From Chitinophaga caeni (GTDB lineage: Bacteria > Bacteroidota > Bacteroidia > Chitinophagales > Chitinophagaceae): a stretch of DNA of 64,000 nucleotides. Positions 25,431 to 34,583 of the stretch are shown here, one piece after another (position 1 is the first letter of the stretch; each line of letters starts with the position of its first letter). Location of the stretch: positions 4,597,001-4,661,000 of the forward strand of contig NZ_CP023777.1 in assembly GCF_002557795.1 (NCBI RefSeq), given 5' to 3'. Under the pieces are notes generated by a model. That model was not told the origin of the DNA, ran no database searches, and worked only from the letters and a program-made list of their open reading frames with translations. The position numbers and the translations under genes are program-made.

Positions 25431-26579
25431 TTACAGAAGGAGGATATCTACCCGGTGCGCTTGAACGATCTCCTGTTCCGCTGCCCAGGAAAAAATAGTA
25501 AAATATCCATCTTGCGAAGCAACCAAGGCGATAGCATCCCTTTGATCATGAATAAATTGCGCTGCCGACAGGTGCCGGGTTCCCCCGATGTTAGAGGGGC
25601 TTACATACTTCGGTCTGCCGCCGATTATCGGTTCTATCATCATAACACTTTCTACTTGCGTAGCGCCTTTAGCCCGCGCAATCTTAGCGCCGAAACCCAA
25701 CAGTTCATGCTCGGTATTGATGATAGTGGCACCATCTACGGCCGTTAAGCCCGTTATGTTTCCAACTTCCCTTCGCAGCGCGTTCTGCCAGAAAATTTCG
25801 CTGGCATTGCTATCGTCTAACCTGGCCAGATCTGCTACGCCGCTAAAGGAGGGAGATATACCGTATTGCATCGGGTGGATGATTGAAGAGCGCCACTTTT
25901 CTTCCCGGGCGGGCACAACCAATAAAATTCCACCCCTGCCGTGCGCCCTCATGGAAACCGCGATCTGGATCAAGATATTAACAGGATTGTTCCAAACGGC
26001 TGAAGTTTCCAAGCCCAACAAAGCCTTGATAATACCGGGAGTTTCCGTAAACGTAGAGCAGGATTCATCGACAACCTTCACCTGGTCGCCCTTCAAAACC
26101 GCCACGTTGGTAAATTTAGCCAACCCGAGGATCCTCCTATGTTTGACTACCAATAAACCCGGTTCGGGTACATCCAACACGAAACAGTAGTTGGGCAAAC
26201 GGATCGTTGTTCCCCATATATATAAACCATCTTCATCATACCAGATGCCCACATGAATACCGGCCCCTTCTACCCCGGGCGCCAATTTTGTCAGTACATC
26301 GGGGCTGAAAGCCAGTTTATGGGCAAATTGCAGCGGCTTGCTCACCTGTTCAGGGGATAGGAAAGCCAAAGATATCCTGGGGGCCACGCCCTCTTCCCTA
26401 CGCAAGCTTGTCCAAAAGGCGATATCGATCATCTTTTGCACCATCTCGGTAGAAGGAGCTTCCGCGATATCTGTTTCCTCTTCTGCCTTTGCTACTGCTA
26501 TATGTTTAGAAAAATGAAACGCGATCTTATCCGCAACATTTGCTGCTGCTTGGTATGTAGCTGTAAATTTCTTTTCCAT
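25431..26579 (-). CDS. DisA_N-domain (diadenylate cyclase-like, DACNV-type) protein
   Basis: The protein has 382 residues. The N-terminal half (about 45-260) is an uncharacterised sensor-like region with GIWYDEDGLYIWGTT. The C-terminal part (about 265-370) matches the diadenylate cyclase fold, with the catalytic VDGATIINTEHELLGFGAKI (DGA at 282-284), GGTRHLSAAQF (332-342) and ALVASQDGYFTIF. Cyclases of this fold make c-di-AMP from two ATP and use DGA plus an RHR motif; here the second Arg of RHR is Leu. It may be an altered or inactive cyclase, or use another nucleotide. There is no membrane segment. Divergent from a VOC gene. Confidence 0.8.
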   Translation of the reverse strand: MEKKFTATYQAAANVADKIAFHFSKHIAVAKAEEETDIAEAPSTEMVQKMIDIAFWTSLRREEGVAPRISLAFLSPEQVSKPLQFAHKLAFSPDVLTKLAPGVEGAGIHVGIWYDEDGLYIWGTTIRLPNYCFVLDVPEPGLLVVKHRRILGLAKFTNVAVLKGDQVKVVDESCSTFTETPGIIKALLGLETSAVWNNPVNILIQIAVSMRAHGRGGILLVVPAREEKWRSSIIHPMQYGISPSFSGVADLARLDDSNASEIFWQNALRREVGNITGLTAVDGATIINTEHELLGFGAKIARAKGATQVESVMMIEPIIGGRPKYVSPSNIGGTRHLSAAQFIHDQRDAIALVASQDGYFTIFSWAAEQEIVQAHRVDILLL

Positions 26580-26732
26580 GCTCTTGATTGTATTTTTCGT
26601 TCTTCTTACCTACCATTCCGCAAACCGATCTATCAAATTTAATATTTTCCTCATTTTCAACGGAATTGCGCGAAATTTGTTACGATACAATTACTTTAGT
26701 GGCGTATTATTAGTTTATTCAACATACAAGGT

Positions 26733-27122
26733 ATGCTATCTTTGGAAAGGGTACATCATATCGCTATTATTTGCAGTGATTATGAAAGATCGAAGCATTT
26801 TTACACGCAGATCCTCGGTTTGCAAATCATAAGGGAAATATACCGCGGTGAAAGGCTGTCATACAAGCTCGACCTGGCATTGAATGATCAGTATATAATA
26901 GAGTTATTCTCATTCCCGAACCCGCCGCCACGTAAATCGGGACCTGAAGCTACCGGCTTGAGGCACTTGGCATTTGCCGTGAAAAATATTGAAAGTTCCC
27001 GCGGTTACCTGTTACAACAAAATATTGAAGTTGAACCGGTACGGGTTGATCCCTACACGCAAAAAAAGTTTACATTCTTCGCGGATCCCGATGGATTACC
27101 ATTAGAGCTATATGAAATTTAG
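26733..27122 (+). CDS. VOC-family protein, glyoxalase-like
   Basis: This 129-residue single-module VOC protein has paired beta-alpha-beta-beta-beta units. The first metal-ligand region is VHHIAIICSD, the second FYTQILGLQIIRE, the third LRHLAFAVKNI and the last DPDGLPLELYEI. His at residue 8, Glu near IIELF, His in LRHLAF and Glu in LPLELYE are the usual metal ligands. It resembles the YaeR/SMU1112c-type group, whose substrates are mostly unknown. It is cytoplasmic. Its neighbours are the divergent DisA-type gene and, 105 bases downstream, the siderophore-interacting-like gene. Confidence 0.87.
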   Translation: MLSLERVHHIAIICSDYERSKHFYTQILGLQIIREIYRGERLSYKLDLALNDQYIIELFSFPNPPPRKSGPEATGLRHLAFAVKNIESSRGYLLQQNIEVEPVRVDPYTQKKFTFFADPDGLPLELYEI

Positions 27123-27227
27123 CTTTCACAGGTAACAAACCGGGTATAATCCTCGAATCGTCCTACCAAATCAATGAATCGTGAAATTATAATATTTCAT
27201 TTCAGCATTGCTTTGCATAAAAAAATT

Positions 27228-27935
27228 ATGCCATCATTAGCGAAATGGTTAGGAGATACCTTGGAGTCCGTAATGGCTTCTAAATTCATCCAAGTAAAAT
27301 TAACGGGCAAAGAACTGGTCGCTCCTGCTGTCGTGAAACTCTATTTCGAAGGGAATTTACAAGGCATCCCCTTCCATGAAGGCAATGCCGTAGCATTCCG
27401 CGTCAACCAAATTGATTACCGGAATTATACGCCATCTTATTGGGATGACAGCGGTTGTGAAATTATTGTTCACCTGCATAGCAATGGTCCGGGAAGCCGT
27501 TTTTTCGAACAAATACAGCCGGGAGCACAGCTAAAAATGTTGATCCCCAGGGGACGCAAAATGTTTGATAATAGCTTCGCTACACATACCGTAATCTTCG
27601 ATGAAACCGGCTTAGGCTATGCTACCTCTGTTTTTGAAGCCAGCAGCAAAAATGGGCAAGAATTTTATGCATTCGGCAATGTGCCCGGACCAGTAAATAA
27701 TATCCGGTTTCCATTTAACGCAACTAACGCTAAGAATGGTCAATATCATTTGCTGGAACAAGATTTCCAAGCTTTCCTTGACCGGTATTGGATAGCGGCA
27801 AAGCAAGGAGCTTTTTACATGGTGGGTAACGGGAAACTAGTACAAATAACTAGAAATGTCTTGCGCAGCAGGGGCATCCAACGGCAGCAACTATTTACAT
27901 ATACATACTGGATTGAAGGCAGAAAAGGCTTGTAA
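27228..27935 (+). CDS. Siderophore-interacting-like FAD oxidoreductase
   Basis: The protein has 235 residues from ATG 27228. An upstream in-frame ATG at 27174 adds 18 residues but lies in an AT-rich leader and gives an unlikely N-terminus. The N-terminal beta-barrel has FIQVKLTGKELVAPAVVKLY and the flavin-binding motif R-x-Y-T in YRNYTPSYWD, then GPGSRFFEQIQPG. The C-terminal half has a nucleotide-binding-type strand, HTVIFDETGLGYATS, and a late AFYMVGNGK segment. This fits the ferric-siderophore reductase (SIP) family, which takes electrons from NAD(P)H, but the match is moderate. Confidence 0.72.
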   Translation: MPSLAKWLGDTLESVMASKFIQVKLTGKELVAPAVVKLYFEGNLQGIPFHEGNAVAFRVNQIDYRNYTPSYWDDSGCEIIVHLHSNGPGSRFFEQIQPGAQLKMLIPRGRKMFDNSFATHTVIFDETGLGYATSVFEASSKNGQEFYAFGNVPGPVNNIRFPFNATNAKNGQYHLLEQDFQAFLDRYWIAAKQGAFYMVGNGKLVQITRNVLRSRGIQRQQLFTYTYWIEGRKGL

Positions 27936-28022
27936 TATATAAACGATTGAAATCCCAAGCGATATTGAACATCCCCGTGGTAATGTTTGTTATAGATAGA
28001 TTCAACGCTATTACGAAGAATC

Positions 28023-29606
28023 ATGATCCACCGTCAAAAGTTCATTATCAATAAACCTGTTTTTTTTAGCTCGGTAATCTTGGTGTTAATTTCTATGACA
28101 CTATGCCTAGTTTTTAAGTCCCAGGTAGATGAATGGTTTAACCGCGCCCAATATAATATTACCGAAAACCTTGGTTGGTTCTTAATCATCACGGTAAATT
28201 TCATCCTGGTATTTTGCTTGGCTTTAGCCTTTGGCAGGTATGGCAATATACGCTTGGGAGGTGAACAAGCCCGCCCGGAATTTAGCACGGGCTCATGGTT
28301 TGCCATGCTCTTTAGCGCCGGTATGGGAATTGGAATCATGTTTTTCAGCGTCGCGGAACCCATTTCCCATTTTTCACAACCTCCACGCCCCGTAGGAACA
28401 CCCATAGCGGCGGCCAAGCAGGCAATGGAGTTTACATTTTTACATTGGGGCTTGCATGCCTGGGCCATATATGCCATCGTGGGATTAGCGCTGGCTTTCT
28501 TCTCTTTTAATAAAAAATTACCCCTCACATTCCGTTCCTTGTTCTACCCCTTTCTCGGGGAACGGATACACGGCACATGGGGGCATGTTATAGATGTTTT
28601 ATCCGTATTGGCAACACTCTTCGGTTTGGCAACCTCCCTGGGCCTCGGCATTCAACAGATTAATGCCGGTACGCACTTCCTGTTCAACTGGCCCATCAAT
28701 GCCGGAATACAATCGGTCCTGATATTAGTCGTAACAGGCTTAGCCACCATTTCCGTGGTTTCCGGGCTTGATAAAGGCGTCAAAATATTGAGCAATGTAA
28801 ACATGTTCTTGGCTTTTGCTTTGATGTTACTCATCTTCGTACTCGGTCCCAGTATTTACCTTTTGAAAAGTTTCATTCAAAACACGGGATCATACTTGGC
28901 TAATTTTATCGAGATCAGCACCTGGAATGATAGTTACAGGCAATCCGGTTGGCAAAACAGCTGGACAGTTTTCTACTGGGCCTGGTGGATCGCCTGGTCG
29001 CCATTCGTAGGATCATTCATTGCAAGGATATCGAAAGGCAGAACGATCAAGGAGTTTATCCTGGGGGTGCTGATCGTACCGGCCCTGTTGACTCTATTAT
29101 GGATGACAATATTCGGAGGCACTGCCCTTTCATTTATACTCCATGGCGACCAATCCATGGTTACAGCAGTTAATGAAGATATTTCAACGGCATTATTTAA
29201 GTTCTTACAGCATATACCATTGACCGCTATCCTATCGGTAGTCGCGGTCGTTCTCATTGCATTTTTCTTTATTACATCCAGTGATTCCGGTTCATTGGTT
29301 ATCGACAATATTACGGCTGGAGGCGCCACTAAAACCCCGGCTGCGCAACGCGTATTTTGGGCCTTCCTGCAAGGGGGCGTGGCAATCGTATTATTATTGG
29401 GTGGCGGATTAAAGGCTTTACAAACGGCGGTAATCATCGCGGGCTTGCCATTCGCCATTATTATATTAATCATGTGTTACAGCTTACAGAAAGGACTATC
29501 GGAGGAGCTGCATGCTATTAAGAAGAAACAAAAACAAAGACAGGAAAAAAGTTACCGGAACTTGATGAATGATTTACTAAACGAACCGGGAAACGACGAT
29601 AATTAA
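28023..29606 (+). CDS. BCCT-family betaine/choline/carnitine transporter
   Basis: The protein has 527 residues with about 12 transmembrane helices. Diagnostic blocks are [21 protein letters not shown] (early), the tryptophan-rich [19 protein letters not shown] (about 318-336, the substrate-binding helix 8 region) and [15 protein letters not shown] (about 418-432). Members take up glycine betaine, choline or carnitine by sodium or proton symport, or exchange them. The Gly/Met-rich GMGIGIM helix resembles the sodium-coupled members, but this needs testing. The gene is followed after 6 bases by a Usp gene and is clearly co-transcribed with it, which suggests an osmotic or stress role. Confidence 0.93.
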   Translation: MIHRQKFIINKPVFFSSVILVLISMTLCLVFKSQVDEWFNRAQYNITENLGWFLIITVNFILVFCLALAFGRYGNIRLGGEQARPEFSTGSWFAMLFSAGMGIGIMFFSVAEPISHFSQPPRPVGTPIAAAKQAMEFTFLHWGLHAWAIYAIVGLALAFFSFNKKLPLTFRSLFYPFLGERIHGTWGHVIDVLSVLATLFGLATSLGLGIQQINAGTHFLFNWPINAGIQSVLILVVTGLATISVVSGLDKGVKILSNVNMFLAFALMLLIFVLGPSIYLLKSFIQNTGSYLANFIEISTWNDSYRQSGWQNSWTVFYWAWWIAWSPFVGSFIARISKGRTIKEFILGVLIVPALLTLLWMTIFGGTALSFILHGDQSMVTAVNEDISTALFKFLQHIPLTAILSVVAVVLIAFFFITSSDSGSLVIDNITAGGATKTPAAQRVFWAFLQGGVAIVLLLGGGLKALQTAVIIAGLPFAIIILIMCYSLQKGLSEELHAIKKKQKQRQEKSYRNLMNDLLNEPGNDDN

Positions 29607-29612
29607 ATAGCT

Positions 29613-30488
29613 ATGGAATTAAAATCATCATTAAATATATTGATCGGCTTAGACCTTTCCGAGATGGATTCCATCTTGGTGAGCTATGCCAGGGAAATCG
29701 TGCAATGGCTCCCGGTTCAAAAGATCGTTTATCTCCATAATATAAAAATTAACGAATTACCCGGCAATTTAACTAGCCAGGATAAAATTGAAACACTTTC
29801 CCGCAAGGTTAATAATAAGCTGCAACAACTGGTGAAAGAGCTGGCGCCTACAGGTTTACCTTTCGAAATTGTAACCCGCCGGGCTGCTTTTACAGAACTG
29901 GCCTTCGAGGAAACAGTCAAACAACATAAAATCGACCTGGTGATACTCGGTAATAAACAGCAACTCGAAGGAAGCGGCGGTATTAACCAGAAACTGGCCA
30001 GGATGCTCAATTGCGCCGTATTACTGGTTCCGGAAACCTTCCGGGGCGTTCCAAGAAAAATATTGCTTGCCGTTGATTTCTCCAGGTATACTACCGGCAT
30101 ATTACAATGGGGACGATTGATAGAACAATTAAATATGCAACATGCAGGGTTTAAAATCACCCCGTTATATATTTCGAAGCTGGCATACCATTTCTTCCCG
30201 TTCTTTTCAAATGAAGATGTAGAACAGTCGTACAAGATAGATATGCAGGAAAAGCAAAAGAAATGGCGGCAACATTTTGCGCAGTACCCTAAGCTGGAGA
30301 TCATACCGGCCGGTGATAAAAACATTGCATCGGCATTAATGGATTACGCGGATCAGCATAGGTATGACCTGTTGGTCCTGGGCGTGAAAGGCTCCAGCTC
30401 TTTAACAACGCTATTCATGGGTAGTGTTGCCAATGAATTGATCCAAGTTGAAACCAATATATGTTTCTTATTCGTGAAAGGTAAATAG
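29613..30488 (+). CDS. Tandem universal stress protein
   Basis: The 291-residue product has two Usp domains. The first (about 5-138) starts NILIGLDLSEMDSILVSYA and has LVILGNKQQLEGSGG near its end. The second (about 145-290) starts KILLAVDFSRYTTGILQW and ends with the nucleotide motif G-2x-G-9x-GS, seen as GVKGSSSLTTLFMGS. That motif is well formed only in the second domain, so ATP binding probably occurs there. Usp proteins are cytoplasmic and often regulate partner transporters. The 6-base gap to the upstream BCCT gene suggests it acts on that transporter. Confidence 0.9.
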   Translation: MELKSSLNILIGLDLSEMDSILVSYAREIVQWLPVQKIVYLHNIKINELPGNLTSQDKIETLSRKVNNKLQQLVKELAPTGLPFEIVTRRAAFTELAFEETVKQHKIDLVILGNKQQLEGSGGINQKLARMLNCAVLLVPETFRGVPRKILLAVDFSRYTTGILQWGRLIEQLNMQHAGFKITPLYISKLAYHFFPFFSNEDVEQSYKIDMQEKQKKWRQHFAQYPKLEIIPAGDKNIASALMDYADQHRYDLLVLGVKGSSSLTTLFMGSVANELIQVETNICFLFVKGK

Positions 30489-30571
30489 ATTGACAATATA
30501 TAGGTTAACATGGCATAAACAATACTAATCTTTAACATAACAATCATGTTTACACACCAAAACGATATTTT

Positions 30572-31564
30572 ATGAACTACTTAAAATTGTTTATAGCTGC
30601 TGCATTCTTGCTGGCAGTCACACAAATGGCCCATGCACAATCCGGCAAATTTTACATGAAAGTAGCCGGGGGATATTTTTTCAGCGTTTCTACAGGTGAA
30701 TTTCCCGATGTTGGCCCCTATCCACCGCACGATACACATTCGGAGATTAACCCAACGAACGGTAGCAGTACCGTGATCAGGGAAAAAGTATTAACAGGCT
30801 CATACGGGGAAGGGGTCCGGGGTGGATTAACCTTTGGTTATACCTTGAACAAAAACCTTTCTATCGAGGGTACTTTCAACTATTTCCATAGCATGAAAAA
30901 CCTGATGACACGCAGTCTTGCCACTATCCAAGGTACCAGTACCGTGGTGGGCAGTATAGAGTCCAGGGGCCATGTAAACGCGATTGATTTCGCGCCGAGC
31001 CTGGTCGTAAGTCCCGGGTATGAAAAGTGGAACCCATATGTAAGGTTCGGCTTTGTAGTGCCATTATGGGGGCGCTTATACATCAATACGGATGCCAGTC
31101 AAACGAGCGCGGTACCCGGCCAACCCGCTACCGTTGTTGCGCAAACCACGATCAAAAGGGAAGAAGAAATTAAGCCATCACCCACGATCGGGTTCCAAGG
31201 AGCGTTAGGGGTAAGCTACAGCATTAACTCGAGATTCGATATTTTCCTAGAAACCGAGTACAGGAATGTACCGGTAAAAAGTAAAAGTAAGGAAGTTACT
31301 ACCTACGACGAAGTAACCAAGATTATCAATACATCTACGGGAGAGGAAGTATTGCCAGAACAAAGGCGGGGATTAAGCGACTTAAGCGTGGCTGAAAGGA
31401 ATACGGATTACGTAACAACCTTGGATCAAAATTCGAATACCCCGACCGGGAGTAGCGGCACAACGACGAATTACAAGGATAACAACAAGCCTGCCAATGA
31501 CTTAAAATCTTATATTAACATCGGCGGATTAGGATTGAACTTAGGACTGAAGATCAAATTTTGA
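30572..31564 (+). CDS. Outer membrane beta-barrel protein
   Basis: The protein has 330 residues with a signal peptide (about 1-23, ending MAHAQSGKF). The mature part is a beta-barrel of the OmpW/OmpA-barrel type, with strands such as GVRGGLTFGYTLNKNLSIEG, NPYVRFGFVVPLWG and FDIFLETEYRNV. It ends with GGLGLNLGLKIKF, whose terminal Phe fits outer-membrane insertion. Two long loops (around 60 and 250-310, the latter with NTPTGSSGTTTN) are likely surface-exposed and low in complexity. No peptidoglycan-binding domain is present. It follows the Usp gene by 83 bases and may share its promoter. Its ligand is not evident. Confidence 0.82.
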   Translation: MNYLKLFIAAAFLLAVTQMAHAQSGKFYMKVAGGYFFSVSTGEFPDVGPYPPHDTHSEINPTNGSSTVIREKVLTGSYGEGVRGGLTFGYTLNKNLSIEGTFNYFHSMKNLMTRSLATIQGTSTVVGSIESRGHVNAIDFAPSLVVSPGYEKWNPYVRFGFVVPLWGRLYINTDASQTSAVPGQPATVVAQTTIKREEEIKPSPTIGFQGALGVSYSINSRFDIFLETEYRNVPVKSKSKEVTTYDEVTKIINTSTGEEVLPEQRRGLSDLSVAERNTDYVTTLDQNSNTPTGSSGTTTNYKDNNKPANDLKSYINIGGLGLNLGLKIKF

Positions 31565-31574
31565 TATAATAAGT

Positions 31575-31887
31575 CATTATTGTCCGACTAAATTTTAACC
31601 GGGGAGCAATTTGATCCCTCAATAGTTCGATTCAATGTTCATCTGCTCCTTTCTTGTACTTTTTTGCTTGCCCAAAAAACGAGTACCAAAAAAGGGCACA
31701 AATTGGCCATCACGGCCGCCAATTTGATCGCTCGATCGAGCTTTTGTACTACTGTATGGCTTCCCTATCAACGGTGCGAAGTTCCACGGTATTTTTGGCG
31801 GGGCTGAATAGAATCATCCTTCGTTTATATCCTTGACCAAGTAAGAAATTCAAGTACATTGAAAGCAATTTTAGCCGGACAATTATG
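31575..31887 (+). mobile_element. MITE-like element, copy 2
   Basis: A 313-bp copy of the family, subfamily A. Ends are CATTATTGTCCGACTAAA at the left and, in reverse complement, CATAATTGTCCGGCTAAA at the right. Flanks are ATAATAAGT (31566-31574) and ATTATAAGT (31888-31896), a 9-bp duplication with one mismatch. It lies between the barrel gene, 10 bases after its stop, and the AraC gene. Its short open frames differ from those of the other copies, so it is noncoding. Confidence 0.88.
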
Positions 31888-32272
31888 ATTATAAGTAATA
31901 ATTAAAACAACGATTTGAAAGTATCAACTGCACTATGATTGCGGTATTATTAAAACGAATCGAAAAAACAAATACGGATAACCGTAAAAGTCACTTGTAA
32001 AACCCTTGCAAGTGACTTTTCATCACTTACAACAGAGGCAATTCGAATAGCTAAGAAGCAGTAGTACAGCACTTTTCACCGATTAACATCTACTTAACAA
32101 AACGAACTATACAACTTGTCAAAATAATTCCGAAATTGAACTCGAATTAAACATTACGTCTAACCGAGTTAACATAAACTGTTTGGCTGACCCAAAAATT
32201 AATAGATACAAAATCTAAGAATCGAGACATAAACGAATCAAGATTACTGTCAATGTCAAACTCGTGTATAGT
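31888..32272. other. AT-rich intergenic region after MITE copy 2
   Basis: About 385 bases with no convincing gene. It holds one strong bidirectional terminator (31986-32020) and otherwise AT-rich sequence ahead of the AraC gene, where no clear TAnnTTTG box is visible. Confidence 0.6.
31986..32020. terminator. Bidirectional terminator
   Basis: A perfect 12-bp stem, AAAAGTCACTTG / CAAGTGACTTTT, with an 11-base loop and T-runs on both sides. It probably ends the BCCT-Usp-barrel transcript beyond the inserted element. Confidence 0.85.
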
Positions 32273-33301
32273 ATGGTGATGCAATTTAAAATTTTAGACA
32301 TAAAAGATCCACGGACTATTATTGCTAAGAATACAATTCCGAACGATTATAAAAAATATATTTATGATTTTGCCATCAGGCCTATAATTGTTATCACCAA
32401 TTATGTAGATATATTATACCAGTCTTATTCAATGGAAGGGATCACCGTAAGTAACAATATTTTCTTCGTGAAAAAGCCTTGCACGATCCAGCCAACGGTA
32501 CCCGAAGCATTTAGTGCGATTAACATTATGCTAAAAGGAAATGTACCTGTAAATATTGATGGCAAGAAAAGGGCCATTATGTATGAAGGACGGTATAACG
32601 CTTACCAGATCAATAGTGAGAAACAGCAGAAAGCATATTTTGAGAAAGAAGATGATAGTAAGCCATACCTGGTATATGAGGCTATGCATTTTGATTACAG
32701 CCTGGAAGTATTAAAGAAGATGGGCTCCGAAGAAAGCTTGATCAAGGAATGGTACGAATCTGCCCATGGAGACAACTCTGAAATCATCATGCAAACTTCG
32801 GGGTATTATGAAAAGGAGATGAAATCGATCGTCGAGGAGATTAAAAAGACGAAAATCGTAACGTACCTGGATGAAGATTGGCTGAGGCATAAAGCGGAGA
32901 ATATATTGCTAATTGCCATGAGGGATAATGAGCAGATGACGGAATCCAAGTTTAGTTACCAGGTAGATCCCAAGTTCCGTGAAATAACAAAATACATTAG
33001 GAGCAGCCTGTTTCAAGCGCATTCATTGGCTAGTCTTTCAGAATATTTTGATGTCGGGATATCTAAATTGAGAAAGGATTTTATCAAGTACGAAAATATA
33101 CCGTTTAAACAATTCTTGATCCGGGTTCGAATGGAAAAAGCTCAAGAATTATTATTACAAAATAATCATTCGATACAAGAAATCGCGGAACAAGTAGGTT
33201 ATCCTGCCAATTTCGCCAGGATTTATAAATATTATTGGGGCTATCCCCCGTCCAAAACAGCCAAATGCTTCGCTAAAGAAGATGTTAAGGTTTTATATTG
33301 A
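32273..33301 (+). CDS. AraC-family transcriptional regulator
   Basis: The protein has 342 residues from ATG 32273; GTG 32264 and ATG 32279 are alternatives. The N-terminal 230 residues are a divergent sensing domain with VTNYVDILYQSYSMEG-type strands and no named family; this half is unusually rich in Lys and Ile. A C-terminal AraC double helix-turn-helix (about 240-335) reads LASLSEYFDVGISKLRKDF, then KAQELLLQNNHSIQEIAEQV. The second motif, VGYPANFARIYKYYWGYPP, is degenerate at the usual FSRxF position. The target is not obvious: the upstream neighbour is a mobile element and the downstream gene is HxlR on the other strand. Confidence 0.85.
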   Translation: MVMQFKILDIKDPRTIIAKNTIPNDYKKYIYDFAIRPIIVITNYVDILYQSYSMEGITVSNNIFFVKKPCTIQPTVPEAFSAINIMLKGNVPVNIDGKKRAIMYEGRYNAYQINSEKQQKAYFEKEDDSKPYLVYEAMHFDYSLEVLKKMGSEESLIKEWYESAHGDNSEIIMQTSGYYEKEMKSIVEEIKKTKIVTYLDEDWLRHKAENILLIAMRDNEQMTESKFSYQVDPKFREITKYIRSSLFQAHSLASLSEYFDVGISKLRKDFIKYENIPFKQFLIRVRMEKAQELLLQNNHSIQEIAEQVGYPANFARIYKYYWGYPPSKTAKCFAKEDVKVLY

Positions 33302-33342
33302 ACCGAATGCATACATCATGTGATTGTTCAACATTCAAAAAG

Positions 33343-33370
33343 AGGTCGTCCAGTTCATCTTGGACGGCCT
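33343..33370. terminator. Bidirectional terminator
   Basis: A 10-bp stem, AGGTCGTCCA / TGGACGGCCT, with one G-T pair, an 8-base loop, and A- and T-runs on the two sides. It separates the convergent AraC and HxlR genes. Confidence 0.8.
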
Positions 33371-33389
33371 TTTCGTTTCAATGCAACAA

Positions 33390-33740
33390 CTACAACTTGC
33401 CCTGCATGGCAATCCCCCAATTCGTCAAGCCTTCCAATAAAGGGATCAGCGATTTGCCCTGTTCCGTAAGCCCGTATTCAACCCTGGGTGGAACCTCCGG
33501 AAATACTTCCCGGTGGATCAAACCGGCTTGTTCCAGCTCCTTTAATTGCGCTGCAAGCATCTTCTCGGAAATATTACCTATACTTTGCAATAAATCCTTG
33601 TAACGCATCACCCCTTCATTGAGCCGCCATATGATTGTTGGCTTCCAACGCCCGCTAATCAACTTCAACGTAAAGGCCAATCCACAATTCAGCAAAATTT
33701 CTTTTTCATTGACATGGTTGGAAGAATGCTCCTTTCTCAT
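33390..33740 (-). CDS. HxlR-family transcriptional regulator
   Basis: The 116-residue product is a typical HxlR winged helix. It begins with a short polar leader, then CGLAFTLKLISGRWKPTIIW (about 19-38), a recognition region RYKDLLQSIGNISEKMLAAQ (about 46-65), and the wing VPPRVEYGLTEQGKSLIPLL. Cys19 lies at the position often used for redox or electrophile sensing in HxlR proteins. It is divergent from an SDR gene across 94 bases, the usual arrangement of an HxlR repressor and its target, so control of the SDR gene by electrophile or quinone stress is the natural inference. Confidence 0.92.
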   Translation of the reverse strand: MRKEHSSNHVNEKEILLNCGLAFTLKLISGRWKPTIIWRLNEGVMRYKDLLQSIGNISEKMLAAQLKELEQAGLIHREVFPEVPPRVEYGLTEQGKSLIPLLEGLTNWGIAMQGKL

Positions 33741-33750
33741 TTCTAACTTT

Positions 33751-33811
33751 TTAGTAAGTAACTAACAATTGTCACAGCCCATTTTTATACACTGTGACCG
33801 GTTTACCTTTG
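33751..33811 (+). promoter_or_regulatory. Divergent HxlR/SDR control region
   Basis: Between the HxlR and SDR genes are an inverted repeat TTAGT-AAGTA-ACTAA (33751-33765), a second repeat GTCACAG / CTGTGAC with 14 bases between the arms (33771-33777 and 33792-33798), and a -7 box TACCTTTG (33804-33811) facing the SDR gene. The repeats flank or overlap where polymerase would bind and are candidate HxlR operators. Confidence 0.5.
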
Positions 33812-33834
33812 GCCTGTTTTAAATATGATAAACC

Positions 33835-34575
33835 ATGACAAAATTAAAGAAAATTGCCCTAGTTACCGGCGTTAGCCGTGGATCCGGTTTAGGATTTGCC
33901 ATGACAAAGGATCTTGCAAACCTCGGTTATAAAGTTATTATAACTTCCCGTAAAGAAGAAAATTCGGCATCATTGGCCCGCCAACTTAAAGACTTGCAAC
34001 TGGATGTGGAAGCAAAAGTACTGGATGTTACTAATCGTGACCAAATACAGTCCCTCGTTGATTGGATAGCAGCTCATTTCGGTAAGCTCGACCTACTCAT
34101 CAATAATGCCGCGATACTGGATATCCAGTATACGGGTATTGATAAAACAGATCTTGATTTTGTACAACAGGAGATCAATACCAATTTCATCGGCGCCTGG
34201 GCCATGATAAAATATTGTACCCCGCTGTTAAAGCAGAGCGAACGCGGGATAATTCTCAATATTTCAAGCGGGATGGGAGCTTTTCATGATAAGGATATGG
34301 GATTACTTAATTTCGATAAAGCCACTATCCCAAATTATTCACTCTCCAAGTTGATCATGAACGGGTTAACTGTAAAAGCTGCGAAAGACTTAAAGGATGA
34401 TGGCATCCTCGTAAATGCAGCCTGCCCTGGCTTTACAGCTACTTACGAAGCATTCGTTGCTATGGGCGCCCGACCTATAGAAGAAAGTTTACCCGGTCTT
34501 ACGTGGGCTGCTACGCTGCCTGATGGAGATAAGAGCGGCCAATTTTTCCGTGATAAGGAATTACTACCCTGGTAA
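33835..34575 (+). CDS. SDR-family oxidoreductase
   Basis: The 246-residue product is a classical short-chain dehydrogenase. The Rossmann cofactor loop is TGVSRGSGLGFA (about 12-23), the NNAA motif lies near residue 90, the catalytic Ser is in ILNISSGMGAF, and YSLSK (about 176-180) gives the Tyr and Lys. PGFTATYEA is the usual C-terminal cofactor segment. A basic residue after the glycine motif (ITSRKEENS) fits NADPH preference. It is divergent from an HxlR regulator and probably under its control; the substrate is unknown. A mobile element inserted next to its stop codon, so its original 3' region has changed. Confidence 0.92.
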   Translation: MTKLKKIALVTGVSRGSGLGFAMTKDLANLGYKVIITSRKEENSASLARQLKDLQLDVEAKVLDVTNRDQIQSLVDWIAAHFGKLDLLINNAAILDIQYTGIDKTDLDFVQQEINTNFIGAWAMIKYCTPLLKQSERGIILNISSGMGAFHDKDMGLLNFDKATIPNYSLSKLIMNGLTVKAAKDLKDDGILVNAACPGFTATYEAFVAMGARPIEESLPGLTWAATLPDGDKSGQFFRDKELLPW

Positions 34576-34583
34576 TTCATTAA

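Noticed and set aside
33125..33140. GGTTCGAAT string, reminiscent of a tRNA T-arm
   Set aside because: It lies inside the AraC coding sequence with no surrounding cloverleaf. No tRNA gene was seen anywhere in the window.
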